A stretch of DNA of 64,000 nucleotides, from the NCBI GenBank assembly GCA_029204225.1, contig CM055092.1:71866308-71930307 (forward strand), written 5' to 3'. Below, in pieces: positions 39,626-52,027 of this stretch. Positions within the stretch are counted from its first letter, which is position 1. The number at the start of each line of letters is the position of its first letter. Source of the stretch: Diphasiastrum complanatum (Eukaryota; Streptophyta; Lycopodiopsida; Lycopodiales; Lycopodiaceae). Below the pieces are notes generated by a model. The model had not been told where the DNA came from, ran no database searches, and worked only from the letters and a program-made list of their open reading frames with translations. The translations under genes and the position numbers were made by a program.

Positions 39626-42600
39626 CTTATAAAAATTAGCTAGAGAGATAACACATGATAATCTCTGAATCATGAGAAGTTAATAATAAGTGCCTTCCAT
39701 AAAAGATTCACTCTATTATACACATGCCTTTTCTTTCAAACATTTTCAACATGAGTGACAATAATCATCATCCATCTAAGATTTATCTATGCATAAGAGA
39801 CAATCTAGATTTATTAAATTGAAATACAACTATCTTGGAATGTCTCAAATTTCAAGCTTTAACCATACAAGTAGTGATTCACATGATGATAACAGTCCCT
39901 CATAATAGAAGTAATTTTCACACTAGAAGGATCATATGAATTCAATTTAATGTCTAGTATTCAAATTTTCATAAGAATTAAGGGTTCTTCAGATGGTGAG
40001 AAATAGTTTCAAGGGTTTCCGGTGTAAATTATGAGATACCATTAGAGATCCGGATCTATATTTCATAATTTCCCAAAATACCCTGAAACAATTTTCCAAT
40101 GGATTCACCCGTTAGTATTACCATTACTATAATTATTAACCATTGGTCTACAGATCACTCTCACATACGAATATTTTTTGGAATCACGAATGTCCCCCCA
40201 TACCATCAAAGTCTTTTGCTTCTAGATCTATTCACCAAAAAATAAAAAAGATTAAGTAGTTATCCTATATCCAAATATAGGATCCGATCTTCAACCAATT
40301 CCAAAAGATATTGCATGCCATCAAATTCTCCCATGTTCCTTAAATAATTGACTGTAGATGAAAATATCAACTAAGAATACCACTAGGCATTGACCCAAGT
40401 ATGGACGAGAAATTTTGTTCATATACTGTTGAAATAACACAAGTGTATTAATTAACCAAAAGAAAACTTTAAGAGTTCAAAACAATTGAAGTAATACAAT
40501 AAAAGATGTCCAATGTTTATATCAGAATCAGTACAAGAAATTTCAGTCCTTCTAGAAGATCCTTAACTACCTTATCCGATATTCCAGAGATCTTAAAAAT
40601 CCATCTGGATTTTCCATACCGTATAGGCACATATCTGTCCAAACCAGGCACTGGAGAATCCATAATTTTTGTTTCGGATGGATAAAAATAATCCACTTAT
40701 GAAATTGTGATTTAACAAGAAGGACTTCACATGGCTTACCATCACATTCTAAAGCCCTTCTTGTTAGTAACAAGATTCTCCAATCCCTCTCACACTCAAA
40801 ATTGTGGTCAAACTCATGGTCATATGAATTCATCTTAACAAATTTTTATATGAATTCATCTTAACAAATTCAAATTTTAAAGGATTTTTCATGGAACCGT
40901 CCATAACCGGTACGATGCAATTTTCCTTCAAAGATGCAAATTCAAATTGAATATTACAAATGCATTTACTAAACACTAATGTCCATCTAATTTTCTCGTC
41001 CCTTAGAATTTTTGGTCCCCCGAAACGTTCATTGGCTAAGGTACTAAGACTCTCATGGACATATAGTAAAAGCAAAAAGTAGATCAGTTTTTCGGTTTTT
41101 CCTTTTCATTTATTCAGCTTTAACATTACTCCATTGATGTCTCACAATTAACTCGTAATAGAATGTGAAATTACATGAATGAGAAATCTTCAACATGGAA
41201 TTTTAAAATTCTAACTATTTAAAAAAAATTCTTATGTTGAATAAAGAAAATTTTTTATTCCCCCTTGTTCTTGCTAGTCATTTCATATCATTTTTCAAGT
41301 TAAATTGGCATTCAACGAGTATCTTGCTAAAAGCTTTTCCTTATGATCGAAATCAATTAGAAGGCAATAGCAAAACCATCAATTTTTTTATCGATCGAAA
41401 AGGAAAAATATATGGACATTTAAAAAAATAAAATCCTCTCGCATAATTTAACTCTGTCTTAAGGGAGTACCATTACTCCAGAGTTAAAATCGTTAACAGC
41501 ATTGTACCAGACAATCAAACTTCCCAAATTTTTGTAAAGAATTAACATTTTGTCTGTAATCCTAATTACATGAACCTAGTTCATAAAATTAACCTTTAGG
41601 ATTTTCTCTGAGGCAATAGTATTCCAATAAACTCTTTCCCAGGTCAACAAAAATCGGTAATCAGATTCTTAGATTCGAATTCTACCTGGGTTAGCCAACT
41701 CTGGGTTAACCGACATGCACCATAACAATCATGCTAAATTTATCACAAGGATGTTGATTCTTGAAAAGACCTAAAAAAATTTGTACCGGCCTATTCAAGC
41801 ATACCAAAGCTCCAAAACAAAAATGTCTTGAATGCACAAAGGGAAATGAGGTCCTCTACAAAGCCCTCATGCAAACCCAAACAAGAAAAATGGAAACTAA
41901 AAAGATGAGGCCACCTTCCATCTCCACGGCCGCTACAGCAGTCAACCAGAATTTCTCACGGTTAAATGGACTGCAACAACCACAACGCTAAAGGCGCTCT
42001 ACACACGGCAGCCATCGTTGGCAAAAAGTGACCTGCTGCCTCCTCTGCTGCCCGTGATTACTTTTTCTGATGGAATTCATTTCTAGATGCACGTTTCAGA
42101 TCCATTGTACTGAAAACCGCTCTTGCACCAGTCTAAGAAGGCAACGATTGAAAATATCAGCTATGAATAGCGAGCGCCTTCAGAGCATTGGCAAGACCTA
42201 AATAATTGCTGCCAGCAAATGGAAGGCATAGATCCAACAACTGACCCACGAACCCAGAGCAACATTCGTGCCAGAACTACATATGTTTCTCTTCTTTCGG
42301 AATCCATACAAATTACCAAGCAATCACTACTGCAGCAACGCAAAGATTTACAACCTTATCTTCCAAATCAACTCTCTATAGTCTAAAGGACAGACGAATG
42401 AGCCTGCAGTAGGCAACACTTTGTTTTCTGGTGGCTTTTTCAATAGGGTTACATCTCGCATGATCCCTCTCCAAGCTAGTTTATTGGTTTCACAAAGCAA
42501 GCAGATTTAAGCCACATGCAATCAACTATTCCAGACAAGGACAATCAGAACTGTCTTTTTAGGGAATAGTTAATTTCACAAGTCTAGGTGCTCCACTCTC

Positions 42601-42739
42601 CACTGTCTTAACCTTTTCTGCTTTTTTGGTATTTTTTTCCATTTTCACCTTGACACAATTTTACTCTTAAGAAAATTCCATCGGAGAGGGATATCTAGAA
42701 GGTTCACATAGGTCCATTCCAACTATGGCTGAGATGGCT
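39626..42739. other. No gene recognised
   Basis: Minus-strand frames 41075-40830 and 40833-40567 and plus-strand 41234-41431 are moderately long for AT-rich DNA, but I do not recognise them. A 23-bp direct repeat (ATATGAATTCATCTTAACAA...) lies at 40823-40870, joining the two minus-strand frames. Nothing else is supported. Confidence 0.4.
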
Positions 42740-43169
42740 ATTAATCGATAAATGTTCATCTATAGCCATTTTCTCATGCAACTACTTAATTTTTTTTGGG
42801 TTCACCATCTAGGTCCCCTAGAATTATCCACATGTTAGTTGAAATATGAACCATCAAATGATATGCGAAAAATTGCCAAGTAGTACTTTTTATATTTTGG
42901 TCATTTTGAGCCTAATTGAGGCCAAAATTGTAAATATACTTGACATGGTTTTTTCACACGTGTGAAACTAGATTAGATTACTAATTTTTAGCCAGGTCCA
43001 AGTTCATTTGGTAATTTCTACATACAAATAGTTTATTTTTACGTACATTGGCAATTTTGGCCAGAATAGCTAGTTTTTGCTAAGTAGTAATTGTATTATG
43101 ATAAATGACTCTAGAGAGAGAAGAGAGAGTCATCATTTTCAGCCATAAATAGTAGGCCCTACTCTAGAA
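42740..43169. repeat. LTR-like repeat, family B, interrupted copy (left part)
   Basis: Homologous to 30165-30780 (TTTGAGCCTAATTGAGGCCAA; GACTCTAGAGAGAG; CCATAAATAGTAGG). The homology stops exactly where the LTR element at 43170 begins and resumes after 48481. The last five bases, TAGAA (43165-43169), are the target duplication of that insertion. The left limit is approximate. Confidence 0.65.
43165..43169. repeat. Target-site duplication TAGAA (left)
   Basis: It matches TAGAA at 48482-48486, immediately outside the other LTR of the 43,170-48,481 element. Confidence 0.8.
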
Positions 43170-43993
43170 TGTGAAAAAAAGTACAAAAAGGACCAAGAGT
43201 GGATCCTAATATGATCCTCAAGAGAGATTGGTTGTCAGATTACTTGATTTATCAATCTACTTGAGATTAAGATCAATCTAGATCAATTCTAGATACAAAA
43301 TCCTAACAAGAACAATCATTAATTGAAGGTAGGTGTACTTTTGGGTTTCACACATGTGAAACACTGTCTGAGTACGAACTCCAACCTGAAAATCATGTAC
43401 ACATTGATAGAACCTCAAAACAAATGTAGTCAAATGGAGATAATCACTCAAAATTGCTTCCAAAACCAAGATTGGTGTCTCACAGTGATTATGGCCAAAT
43501 GTGGCTCTATATATACAATAAGTGGGAGCTCGTGGTACTGATCATCCATCTGATCCCACATGTGTGAAGGTGCTTTGTCATATGATGATTCATCATGCAA
43601 AACTGACACTTGGACAAAACCTTCTATTTCGAGCACTTTTGGTCCATTTTCCTTCTATATGGAGATCTACTTGGAAATCTTCTAGAAGTTGAAATTTGCC
43701 TACTTTAGCTTATTCCACACATGTGAGCTGTCCTCTACACATGTGATATGACACCTAACCAAAAGATGTGGCTCATGCAATCAATAGATTGATGCCATGT
43801 GTCATATGTCTAGAGAACTGATTTTTGGCCTTTTTAGCCACTATAACTTGAATTAAATCATATATACAACCTATATGATTATGGTACATGACAAGTACAC
43901 TATTTTCACACGTGGGAACAGGCTCCACACATGTGTGTTTATCTATATACAGTATTTTTGGCCTCTACCAAGCTTATTTTTGCATTTTTTACA
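43170..43993 (-). repeat. 3' LTR of family A element
   Basis: About 824 bp, diverged from the 5' LTR by scattered substitutions (for example the palindrome centre reads CACATGTG here and CACGTG in the other copy). It therefore predates the tandem amplification, whose copies are nearly identical. Confidence 0.85.
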
Positions 43994-44309
43994 CTCCTCC
44001 TCAAAAATCTAGCTTGGTAAATCTAGCTTGATGGAAAACATGATGATCTTGAACTTGACTCCATGGGCTGAATTGGTCTTACTAGTCCAAAAGGTGTGAA
44101 GATCAGCCAATTAGCTTGATGTTAATATGAAATCACCATATCCATGATAGTGCTTCTTTGATGTTGACATCTTTGATGAACTTGAGAGCTTTGCACCATC
44201 CTAGCACCTCCAAAATTGATTTCTTCCAAATTTCATGTAGATGCTTGACTTTGAGACTTGCTCCCCCTTTATGTGCATGCTCCTCCATGAGAAAATAAAG
44301 ATTTCTTTT

Positions 44310-46000
44310 TTATTTATTAGGATCACAAAGATCTAACATCATGTTACCACGATATAGAGAATTAGTCTCATCCAAATTGGCAAGACTATGCATGCTATAA
44401 TAACAAAGTGTTTGCAATATATCTTCATGCTTGTTTACCATGCTAATCTCAGATCCAATGAGGCTAAATACTTCATTACGGAGATAAGTGTATTTAGAAG
44501 ATGATTCACTTACTCTCATAAATAGTTTACAATTTGCCTCAATACAAATTTTCAAACTATGAGTAAACAAATCACTTTTTCCCTTACATGACTTAAGAGC
44601 ATACATTTGATGAAATAACCATTTGCTTTCTAATTGATTTAAAATCAATTTCAACCTTTTAAGAACATCATCTATGTTCTCAAGAGAGACTTCATACTCA
44701 ACTAGTATGGCTTTACTCCAATTTTGAGATGCAATGATCTCACTAAAGCAAATTAATAAATCAAATGACATAAGAGAAGTAAGTATGTGATGTATACCAC
44801 ATGAGATATGCTCCTCTTTCCCTTGAAAACCACATGGACTCAACCATATTTCTTGAGTTTCTTTTTGGAATCACAATTTGAGAAAGTCTCTCCTCAATCC
44901 TTGGCACACTTGAACCTTGAGAAGGATTCTCCTCCTCAATCCTTGGCACATTTGAACCTTGAGATGACTCTTTAAGATCCCCTTCATGGTGCTCCTTTTT
45001 TATGGAAATCCAAGACCTCTATGTCTCATAATGATCACAACAAGTATGACCATTCAATATGCACTTCCTATCATTATCAAGATTACTTATGCTAGAGAAC
45101 ATAAGTCCCAAAATCACCACAACTTGGCATGATTTTTTCAATATTCAAATAAAAAGGTATCTCCATCTCAATAAGGCTAACTACTTGCTTATGGATATAA
45201 GTGTCCATTTTGGATGCTTCACTTATTCTCATAAGAAGTTTACAACTTGCCTTTCAGATTGAAAACTTACAATTTTCATCTTTATGAATGAACACATCAT
45301 TCATGATCTTATTGAAACCAAAAAATCCTACATTATGAAGATATTTCCATTTCCTTGACTTCATAACTAATAAGCTTACAAGGAAAACATATTTCGCTAT
45401 CTTTTAAGGCATCAAACTCAACTAATATTGCCTTAATCCACCTTTGAGATACAAAAATCTCTTCAAAGCAAAATGGTTCTTCATAAGTTGACATGTTAGC
45501 ATATATGAAACTATTTTGATTTTGTGATTGCTGCTCCTTATTCTTGATTGATTTCTCTTGGATCATAACAATAAGTTTGAACTTATCTAAAGTTCCAAGC
45601 AAAATACTTTCCAAGGACATAAAATAAATCCAAGTTACTTTCATGAAAGTGACATCTATCTTTACATCTTGAACCAAACAATGCACTTCCAAATGAGAAA
45701 TTTCAAAAGATTTGACATGTGTTGTGATGGAATCTTGAAGACAAATATTGCAAGTCCTTGTGAGACTCCAAGTCTCATTCACCTTTCCACAAAGGAAACA
45801 CCTTTCCTTGGACTTGTCCTTCTTGTATTTGCATTTCGACCTTGAAGCTCCATCCTTCTCCTCGCCCCCCTTGCTTTGGTTCTTCTTGGATGGATTGGTC
45901 TTCTTTTTGTAGCACCTTGAGAAATAATATCCTTCCTTGCCACAAAGGTTGCACTTAGGATCCTTTCTTTACTTCAATAGGATGCCACCTATTGATGCTA
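44310..46000 (-). pseudogene. Family A protein region: CCHC-like zinc finger and Copia-like phrases
   Basis: Minus strand from about 45980: CNLCGKEGYYFSRC has the spacing CX2CX4(H to Y)X4C of a gag zinc knuckle with Tyr for His. A Lys/Ser-rich linker follows, then a second CFLCGK...TCNICLQ cysteine cluster. MSTYEEPFCFEEIFVSQRW near 45490-45430 and SFDLLICFSEIIASQNWSKA near 44770-44710 both resemble the Copia pre-RT phrase EPxxFEEAIxSxxW-KAM, as if that segment were present twice. Between them is a repeated peptide SQGS-VPRIEE (near 44890-44960). Stops separate the frames. Function is unknown beyond probable RNA binding. Confidence 0.55.
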
Positions 46001-47660
46001 TGTGAATAAAAACATGTGATATGATTCTACAAATGTAATTTGTGACTCTCAAGAGACTAGATTTGAACATCTTCAACAATCTAGAAGGATCTACAAAAGA
46101 TCTAGCTCACAGACCTAAGAGTCAATCTTCACAGTGACTAGTCACTTGGAAACTTTGCTTTGATCATTAAGACAAAAGCACACAATCTTTGAATCAAATC
46201 ACTAAAGAAATCAGATCCACTCTCCTATTGGACTCATCAAATACCAATGATTCTTTCTTTTGAAAGTTGAAATGGATATGAAAAGTTTTGACACCTAGAT
46301 TTTCCTTTTCACTTGACTAGTTCTCTCAACACTTGAGATTCTTGAACAAAAGAAGGGTTTTGTTTCAAACACCTGAAAATCAAACTTAATCACTTCTTTT
46401 GGACTCACTCTTGACCCAAATAATCTCGCTCTTGAGATCTAGAATGAGTTTGATTCGATTTGAAAACAAACTATACCACCAATTTTTGACAAAGCTTAAA
46501 AATTAGATAACTAGAGATTCACAAATATTTCAACCATGCATGAATACACAAATATGGACTCCTCCTCATTCTAGACATCAAATGGGATCACAAATTGACC
46601 CTCACACTCTCACAAAGGAAGTTGAATAGAACTAATTTGAGTTTCATACATACTATGTCAATGTTTGCTCAACAAACTGAATTCAATCACTCCTATTGGA
46701 TTCCACCAATTACTCTACTTTTTAAGACTTGGAATGAAATTTAAAATCAAAAGTTGTGATTTTTCTCACCAAAAAATATTGTGCTTCAAAGAGCTAATGC
46801 CACTTAGAAAGATTTGATCACTTAGGAAGAGACAAACTTCCACCAATAACAACACAAAATGAGCTTCTAGATCTTGCCCTCTACAAAGGAAGGAACTCTT
46901 AGAAAATTGGATCTCTCTCTACACATTTTTCATAGACACCTTAATGACTTTTTTCAGACCTTACAATCACTCAAACAAATTGAGTAGGGTTGAACAATGT
47001 GACTTGGATCTCAATCTCTTTTCTAGAACTCTCAATTGAAGCCAATCTATGTCAAATTCTACAAAAGATTTGCATGGATGCTCTATATGCACTAGAAACT
47101 CTCAAAAATTTCACTTGGAGGACAGATCTAAGGATGTTTTCTAGCAAATTGATGCTTGTAAACTTGAACCTATCACTCTTGAACAAATATAAAGTGATGG
47201 TACAATGGATTTCATCCTCTCACCTTGTATATCGCTCTTTAATCTATGATTTTTGGCAAAATCACTCTCAACTTCAACATCCACTCAAAAAATCAGAGAT
47301 GATCAATTAATGCACCTAATTCAAGCTTCAATTTTAATTTTTTGGCTGATCTAATCCAAGAACTAATCAAAGGACTAGATTTACTATAGAAAATGCTTAA
47401 TTTTGCACCAAAAATCACTCAAATTGGGTATGTGAGTCAAATTCTACAAAGTTTTAAAATTTCTTATAAAAACTGGAGCTGTATGGCCTCACACGTGTGA
47501 AAAGAGTTCCTACAGCCCACAATAAGATCTGGACCAAAAATTTTGAGGATAACTATCAAATCCAACTTGCTACACAAAATTTGACTACTTTCCAAAAAAC
47601 TGCTAATTTTGGCTTTGATTTGGCTTAACCCTATCAATTTCAACAAAACCTCTTGTACTA

Positions 47661-47673
47661 GGCTCTGATACCA
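47661..47673 (-). other. tRNA-Met primer-binding site of family A element
   Basis: Plus-strand GGCTCTGATACCA is a perfect minus-strand PBS TGGTATCAGAGCC, two bases inside the 5' LTR. Confidence 0.9.
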
Positions 47674-47675
47674 TC

Positions 47676-48481
47676 TGACAAACAAAAAGGACCAAGAGTG
47701 GATCCTAATCTGATCCTCGAGAGAGATTGGTTGTCAGATTACTTGATCTATCAATCTACTTGAGATTAAGATCAATCTAGATCAATTCTAGATACAAAAT
47801 CCTAACAAGAACAATCATTAATTAAAGGCAGGTGTACTTTCTGGTTTCACACGTGTGAAACATTGTCTGAGTACGGACTCCAATTTGAAAATCATGTACA
47901 CATTGATAGAACCTTAGTCAAATGGAGAGAATCACTCAAAATTGCTTCCAAAACCAAGATTGGTGTCTCACACTGATTATGGCCAAATGTGGCTCTATAT
48001 ATACAATAAGTGGGAGCTCGTGGTACTGATCATCCCTTTGATCCCACAGGTGTGAAGGTGCTTTGTCATATGATGATTCATCATGCAAAACTGACACTTG
48101 GACAAAACCTTCTATTTTGAGCACTTTTGGTCCATTTTCCTTCTATATGGAGATCTACTTGGAAATCTTCTAGAAGTCAAAATTTACCTACTTTAGCTTA
48201 TTCCACACATGTGAGATGTCCTCTACACATGTGATATGACACCTAACCAAAGGATGTGGCTCATGCAATCAATCGATTGATGCCATGTGTCATATGTCTA
48301 GAAAACTAATTTTTGACTTTTTTAGCCACTAGAACTTGAATTAAATCATATGTACAACCTATATGATTATGGTACATGACAAGTACACTATTTTCACACG
48401 TGGGAATAGGCTCCACACATGTGTGTTTATCTATATACAGTATTTTTGGCCTCTACCAAACTTATTTTTGCATTTTTCACA
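47676..48481 (-). repeat. 5' LTR of family A element
   Basis: It ends (outer edge) TTTTTCACA followed by the target duplication TAGAA. It contains GTTTCACACGTGTGAAAC at 47844-47861, a perfect 18-bp palindrome, and a TATA-like CTATATATAC near 47994. Most of this LTR is the first unit of the tandem array. Confidence 0.85.
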
Positions 48482-51010
48482 TAGAAATGTAGAACCATTG
48501 TTTGTTTCCATTTTTGAAAAAATTTGGAGCAATATTATCATCTCTTAGTTTTCTTCTACTTGATCTATCAATCTACTTGAGATTAAGATCAATCTAGATC
48601 AATTCTAGATACAAAATCCTAACAAGAACAATCATTAATTAAAGGCAGGTGTACTTTCTGGTTTCACACGTGTGAAACATTGTCTGAGTACGGACTCCAA
48701 TTTGAAAATCATGTACACATTGATAGAACCTTAGTCAAATGGAGAGAATCACTCAAAATTGCTTCCAAAACCAAGATTGGTGTCTCACACTGATTATGGC
48801 CAAATGTGGCTCTATATATACAATAAGTGGGAGCTCGTGGTACTGATCATCCCTTTGATCCCACAGGTGTGAAGGTGCTTTGTCATATGATGATTCATCA
48901 TGCAAAACTGACACTTGGACAAAACCTTCTATTTTGAGCACTTTTGGTCCATTTTCCTTCTATATGGAGATCTACTTGGAAATCTTCTAGAAGTCAAAAT
49001 TTACCTACTTTAGCTTATTCCACACATGTGAGATGTCCTCTACACATGTGATATGACACCTAACCAAAGGATGTGGCTCATGCAATCAATCGATTGATGC
49101 CATGTGTCATATGTCTAGAAAACTAATTTTTGACTTTTTTAGCCACTAGAACTTGAATTAAATCATATGTACAACCTATATGATTATGGTACATGACAAG
49201 TACACTATTTTCACACGTGGGAATAGGCTCCACACATGTGTGTTTATCTATATACAGTATTTTTGGCCTCTACCAAACTTATTTTTGCATTTTTCACATA
49301 GAAATGTAGAACCATTGTTTGTTTCCATTTTTGAAAAAATTTGGAGCAATATTATCATCTCTTAGTTTTCTTCTACTTGATCTATCAATCTACTTGAGAT
49401 TAAGATCAATCTAGATCAATTCTAGATACAAAATCCTAACAAGAACAATCATTAATTAAAGGCAGGTGTACTTTCTGGTTTCACACGTGTGAAACATTGT
49501 CTGAGTACGGACTCCAATTTGAAAATCATGTACACATTGATAGAACCTTAGTCAAATGGAGAGAATCACTCAAAATTGCTTCCAAAACCAAGATTGGTGT
49601 CTCACACTGATTATGGCCAAATGTGGCTCTATATATACAATAAGTGGGAGCTCGTGGTACTGATCATCCCTTTGATCCCACAGGTGTGAAGGTGCTTTGT
49701 CATATGATGATTCATCATGCAAAACTGACACTTGGACAAAACCTTCTATTTTGAGCACTTTTGGTCCATTTTCCTTCTATATGGAGATCTACTTGGAAAT
49801 CTTCTAGAAGTCAAAATTTACCTACTTTAGCTTATTCCACACATGTGAGATGTCCTCTACACATGTGATATGACACCTAACCAAAGGATGTGGCTCATGC
49901 AATCAATCGATTGATGCCATGTGTCATATGTCTAGAAAACTAATTTTTGACTTTTTTAGCCACTAGAACTTGAATTAAATCATATGTACAACCTATATGA
50001 TTATGGTACATGACAAGTACACTATTTTCACACGTGGGAATAGGCTCCACACATGTGTGTTTATCTATATACAGTATTTTTGGCCTCTACCAAACTTATT
50101 TTTGCATTTTTCACATAGAAATGTAGAACCATTGTTTGTTTCCATTTTTGAAAAAATTTGGAGCAATATTATCATCTCTTAGTTTTCTTCTACTTGATCT
50201 ATCAATCTACTTGAGATTAAGATCAATCTAGATCAATTCTAGATACAAAATCCTAACAAGAACAATCATTAATTAAAGGCAGGTGTACTTTCTGGTTTCA
50301 CACGTGTGAAACATTGTCTGAGTACGGACTCCAATTTGAAAATCATGTACACATTGATAGAACCTTAGTCAAATGGAGAGAATCACTCAAAATTGCTTCC
50401 AAAACCAAGATTGGTGTCTCACACTGATTATGGCCAAATGTGGCTCTATATATACAATAAGTGGGAGCTCGTGGTACTGATCATCCCTTTGATCCCACAG
50501 GTGTGAAGGTGCTTTGTCATATGATGATTCATCATGCAAAACTGACACTTGGACAAAACCTTCTATTTTGAGCACTTTTGGTCCATTTTCCTTCTATATG
50601 GAGATCTACTTGGAAATCTTCTAGAAGTCAAAATTTACCTACTTTAGCTTATTCCACACATGTGAGATGTCCTCTACACATGTGATATGACACCTAACCA
50701 AAGGATGTGGCTCATGCAATCAATCGATTGATGCCATGTGTCATATGTCTAGAAAACTAATTTTTGACTTTTTTAGCCACTAGAACTTGAATTAAATCAT
50801 ATGTACAACCTATATGATTATGGTACATGACAAGTACACTATTTTCACACGTGAGAATAGGCTCCACACATGTGTGTTTATCTATATACAGTATTTTTGG
50901 CCTCTACCAAACTTATTATTGCATTTTTCACATAGAAATGTAGAACCATTGTTTGTTTCCATTTTTGAAAAAAATTGGAGCAATATTATCATCTCTTAGT
51001 TTTCTTCTAC
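47740..51010. repeat. Four-copy 817-bp tandem array of LTR plus flank
   Basis: Units are 47740-48556, 48557-49373, 49374-50190 and 50191-51007. Each holds the family A LTR minus its first ~64 bp, the TAGAA duplication and 75 bp of family B flank. Units 1-3 appear identical, and unit 4 differs at a few bases (near 50853, 50916 and 50972). After the last unit the sequence continues TACATGTGTGC, sharing only TAC with the unit start. The small open frames within each unit repeat exactly and are not independent genes. Confidence 0.95.
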
Positions 51011-51299
51011 ATGTGTGCAAAAATTGTATTGAATGCTTGATAGATGTGCATATTGGTGGTTCATTGAATGCTATTTTGATGTTTTACAACCTATTTACAA
51101 AGTCTTGTGTTCGTATATGAACATTGTTCGTATATCTTTTGATTCTATTTCCATTTGCCAGGAGCTTTGATCAAACTTGCAAGCTACTGAGTGACTTGTC
51201 TAACATTTGTTGTTGGTGCAACCATTCTTGGCCTAGAGCTAACTTTAGGATCATCGTTTGATTGGTTTTTTTCACATTATAGTATATTTTTTTGAATAT

Positions 51300-51633
51300 C
51301 CAAGTCTTATTATTGAAAATACTCAAAAGATCTTCAAAACTATGAAGCATAAGAGGGTTTGTAAAAAGGGCCTCACTATGTTTAAAGGATTTGCATGTCT
51401 TTAGTGACTCAGATTTTGTAGGTGATAAAAGGGATAGAAAGTCCACAAGTGCCTATGCAACATTCATTGAGGAGGAGTTGTTTCTTGGTCGTGAAAGAAA
51501 CAAGAAACCATCTCATTTCTTCTACCGAGGCCGAGTACAAAGCTCTCACAACAATCACAAAGGAGCTTCATGGATCAAAAGGCTACTAATGGAGCTGAAG
51601 GTCATGATTTTAAATGTTGTTCCAATCCTATTA
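51300..51633 (+). pseudogene. Copia RNase H, left half, interrupted by the 10-kb element
   Basis: The plus strand reads HVFSDSDFVGDKRDRKSTSAYATF, then SWIKRLLMELKV and NVVPIL, the usual Copia RNase H phrases. It stops at the 10-kb element boundary, and the same domain continues at 61708 with FHARSKHIEISHHF. The upstream RT is missing. Confidence 0.85.
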
Positions 51634-51663
51634 GGGGAAATATGGGCTAAAAATGGGCCCTTT
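51634..51663. repeat. Left terminal inverted repeat
   Basis: GGGGAAATATGGGC ... ATGGGCCCTTT. It matches the reverse complement of 61678-61707 at 24 of 30 positions without gaps, including the last 14 in a row. Confidence 0.8.
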
Positions 51664-52027
51664 AAGAAATTTCACTTTAAAGAGAGGCTACGTAGAGAGA
51701 GAATGCGAACTAGTAAGTTCTGGTCGTCATTTTTCGAGATTCCGGCCTTGCCCGACATTTAACTGGTATGGTTGACTTCAGACAATAGTTAGTTAAGCAT
51801 GAGATGTACTAACTTCTCTTCATGCTCGTTCCAAAATTCGGGACTAGAGCTTTAAGACTGAAAATCTTGGTGTGCTCAGCAAAAACTGAAACGGGAGTAG
51901 CAAAACTTTTGAAATCACTGTATGCTTATAGTGAAATATGAGGCGAGATGATTTTTCAATGGTATGTTAGATCTATTCATGTTGATTTATTGTAGTTTGA
52001 AGCATTTACGGATTGTAGCTTTTAACA

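Larger units (their letters stand above)
43170..48481 (-). mobile_element. Non-autonomous LTR retrotransposon, family A (Copia-related)
   Basis: A minus-strand element with 3' LTR at 43170-43993, a polypurine tract (minus GAGGAGGAG, 43994-44002), an internal region, a perfect tRNA-Met primer-binding site at 47673-47661, and a 5' LTR at 47676-48481. LTR ends are TGTGAAAAA/TTTTTCACA inverted repeats, and TAGAA flanks both sides. It encodes a zinc-finger-like protein and short Copia-like phrases but no RT, RNase H or integrase, so it must borrow enzymes. Confidence 0.85.

Noticed and set aside
46990-47310. 106-codon plus-strand ORF in the LTR element
   Set aside because: Antisense to the element's leader/gag region, no domain, no conserved copy.
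47936-50999. Four repeated pairs of ~62-codon ORFs on both strands
   Set aside because: They lie wholly within the LTR copies and recur only because the unit is duplicated; no domain is present.
47740-51010. Regular repeats suggestive of a CRISPR-like array
   Set aside because: Units are 817 bp, contain LTR sequence and have no short spacer structure; it is a tandem duplication in a plant genome.
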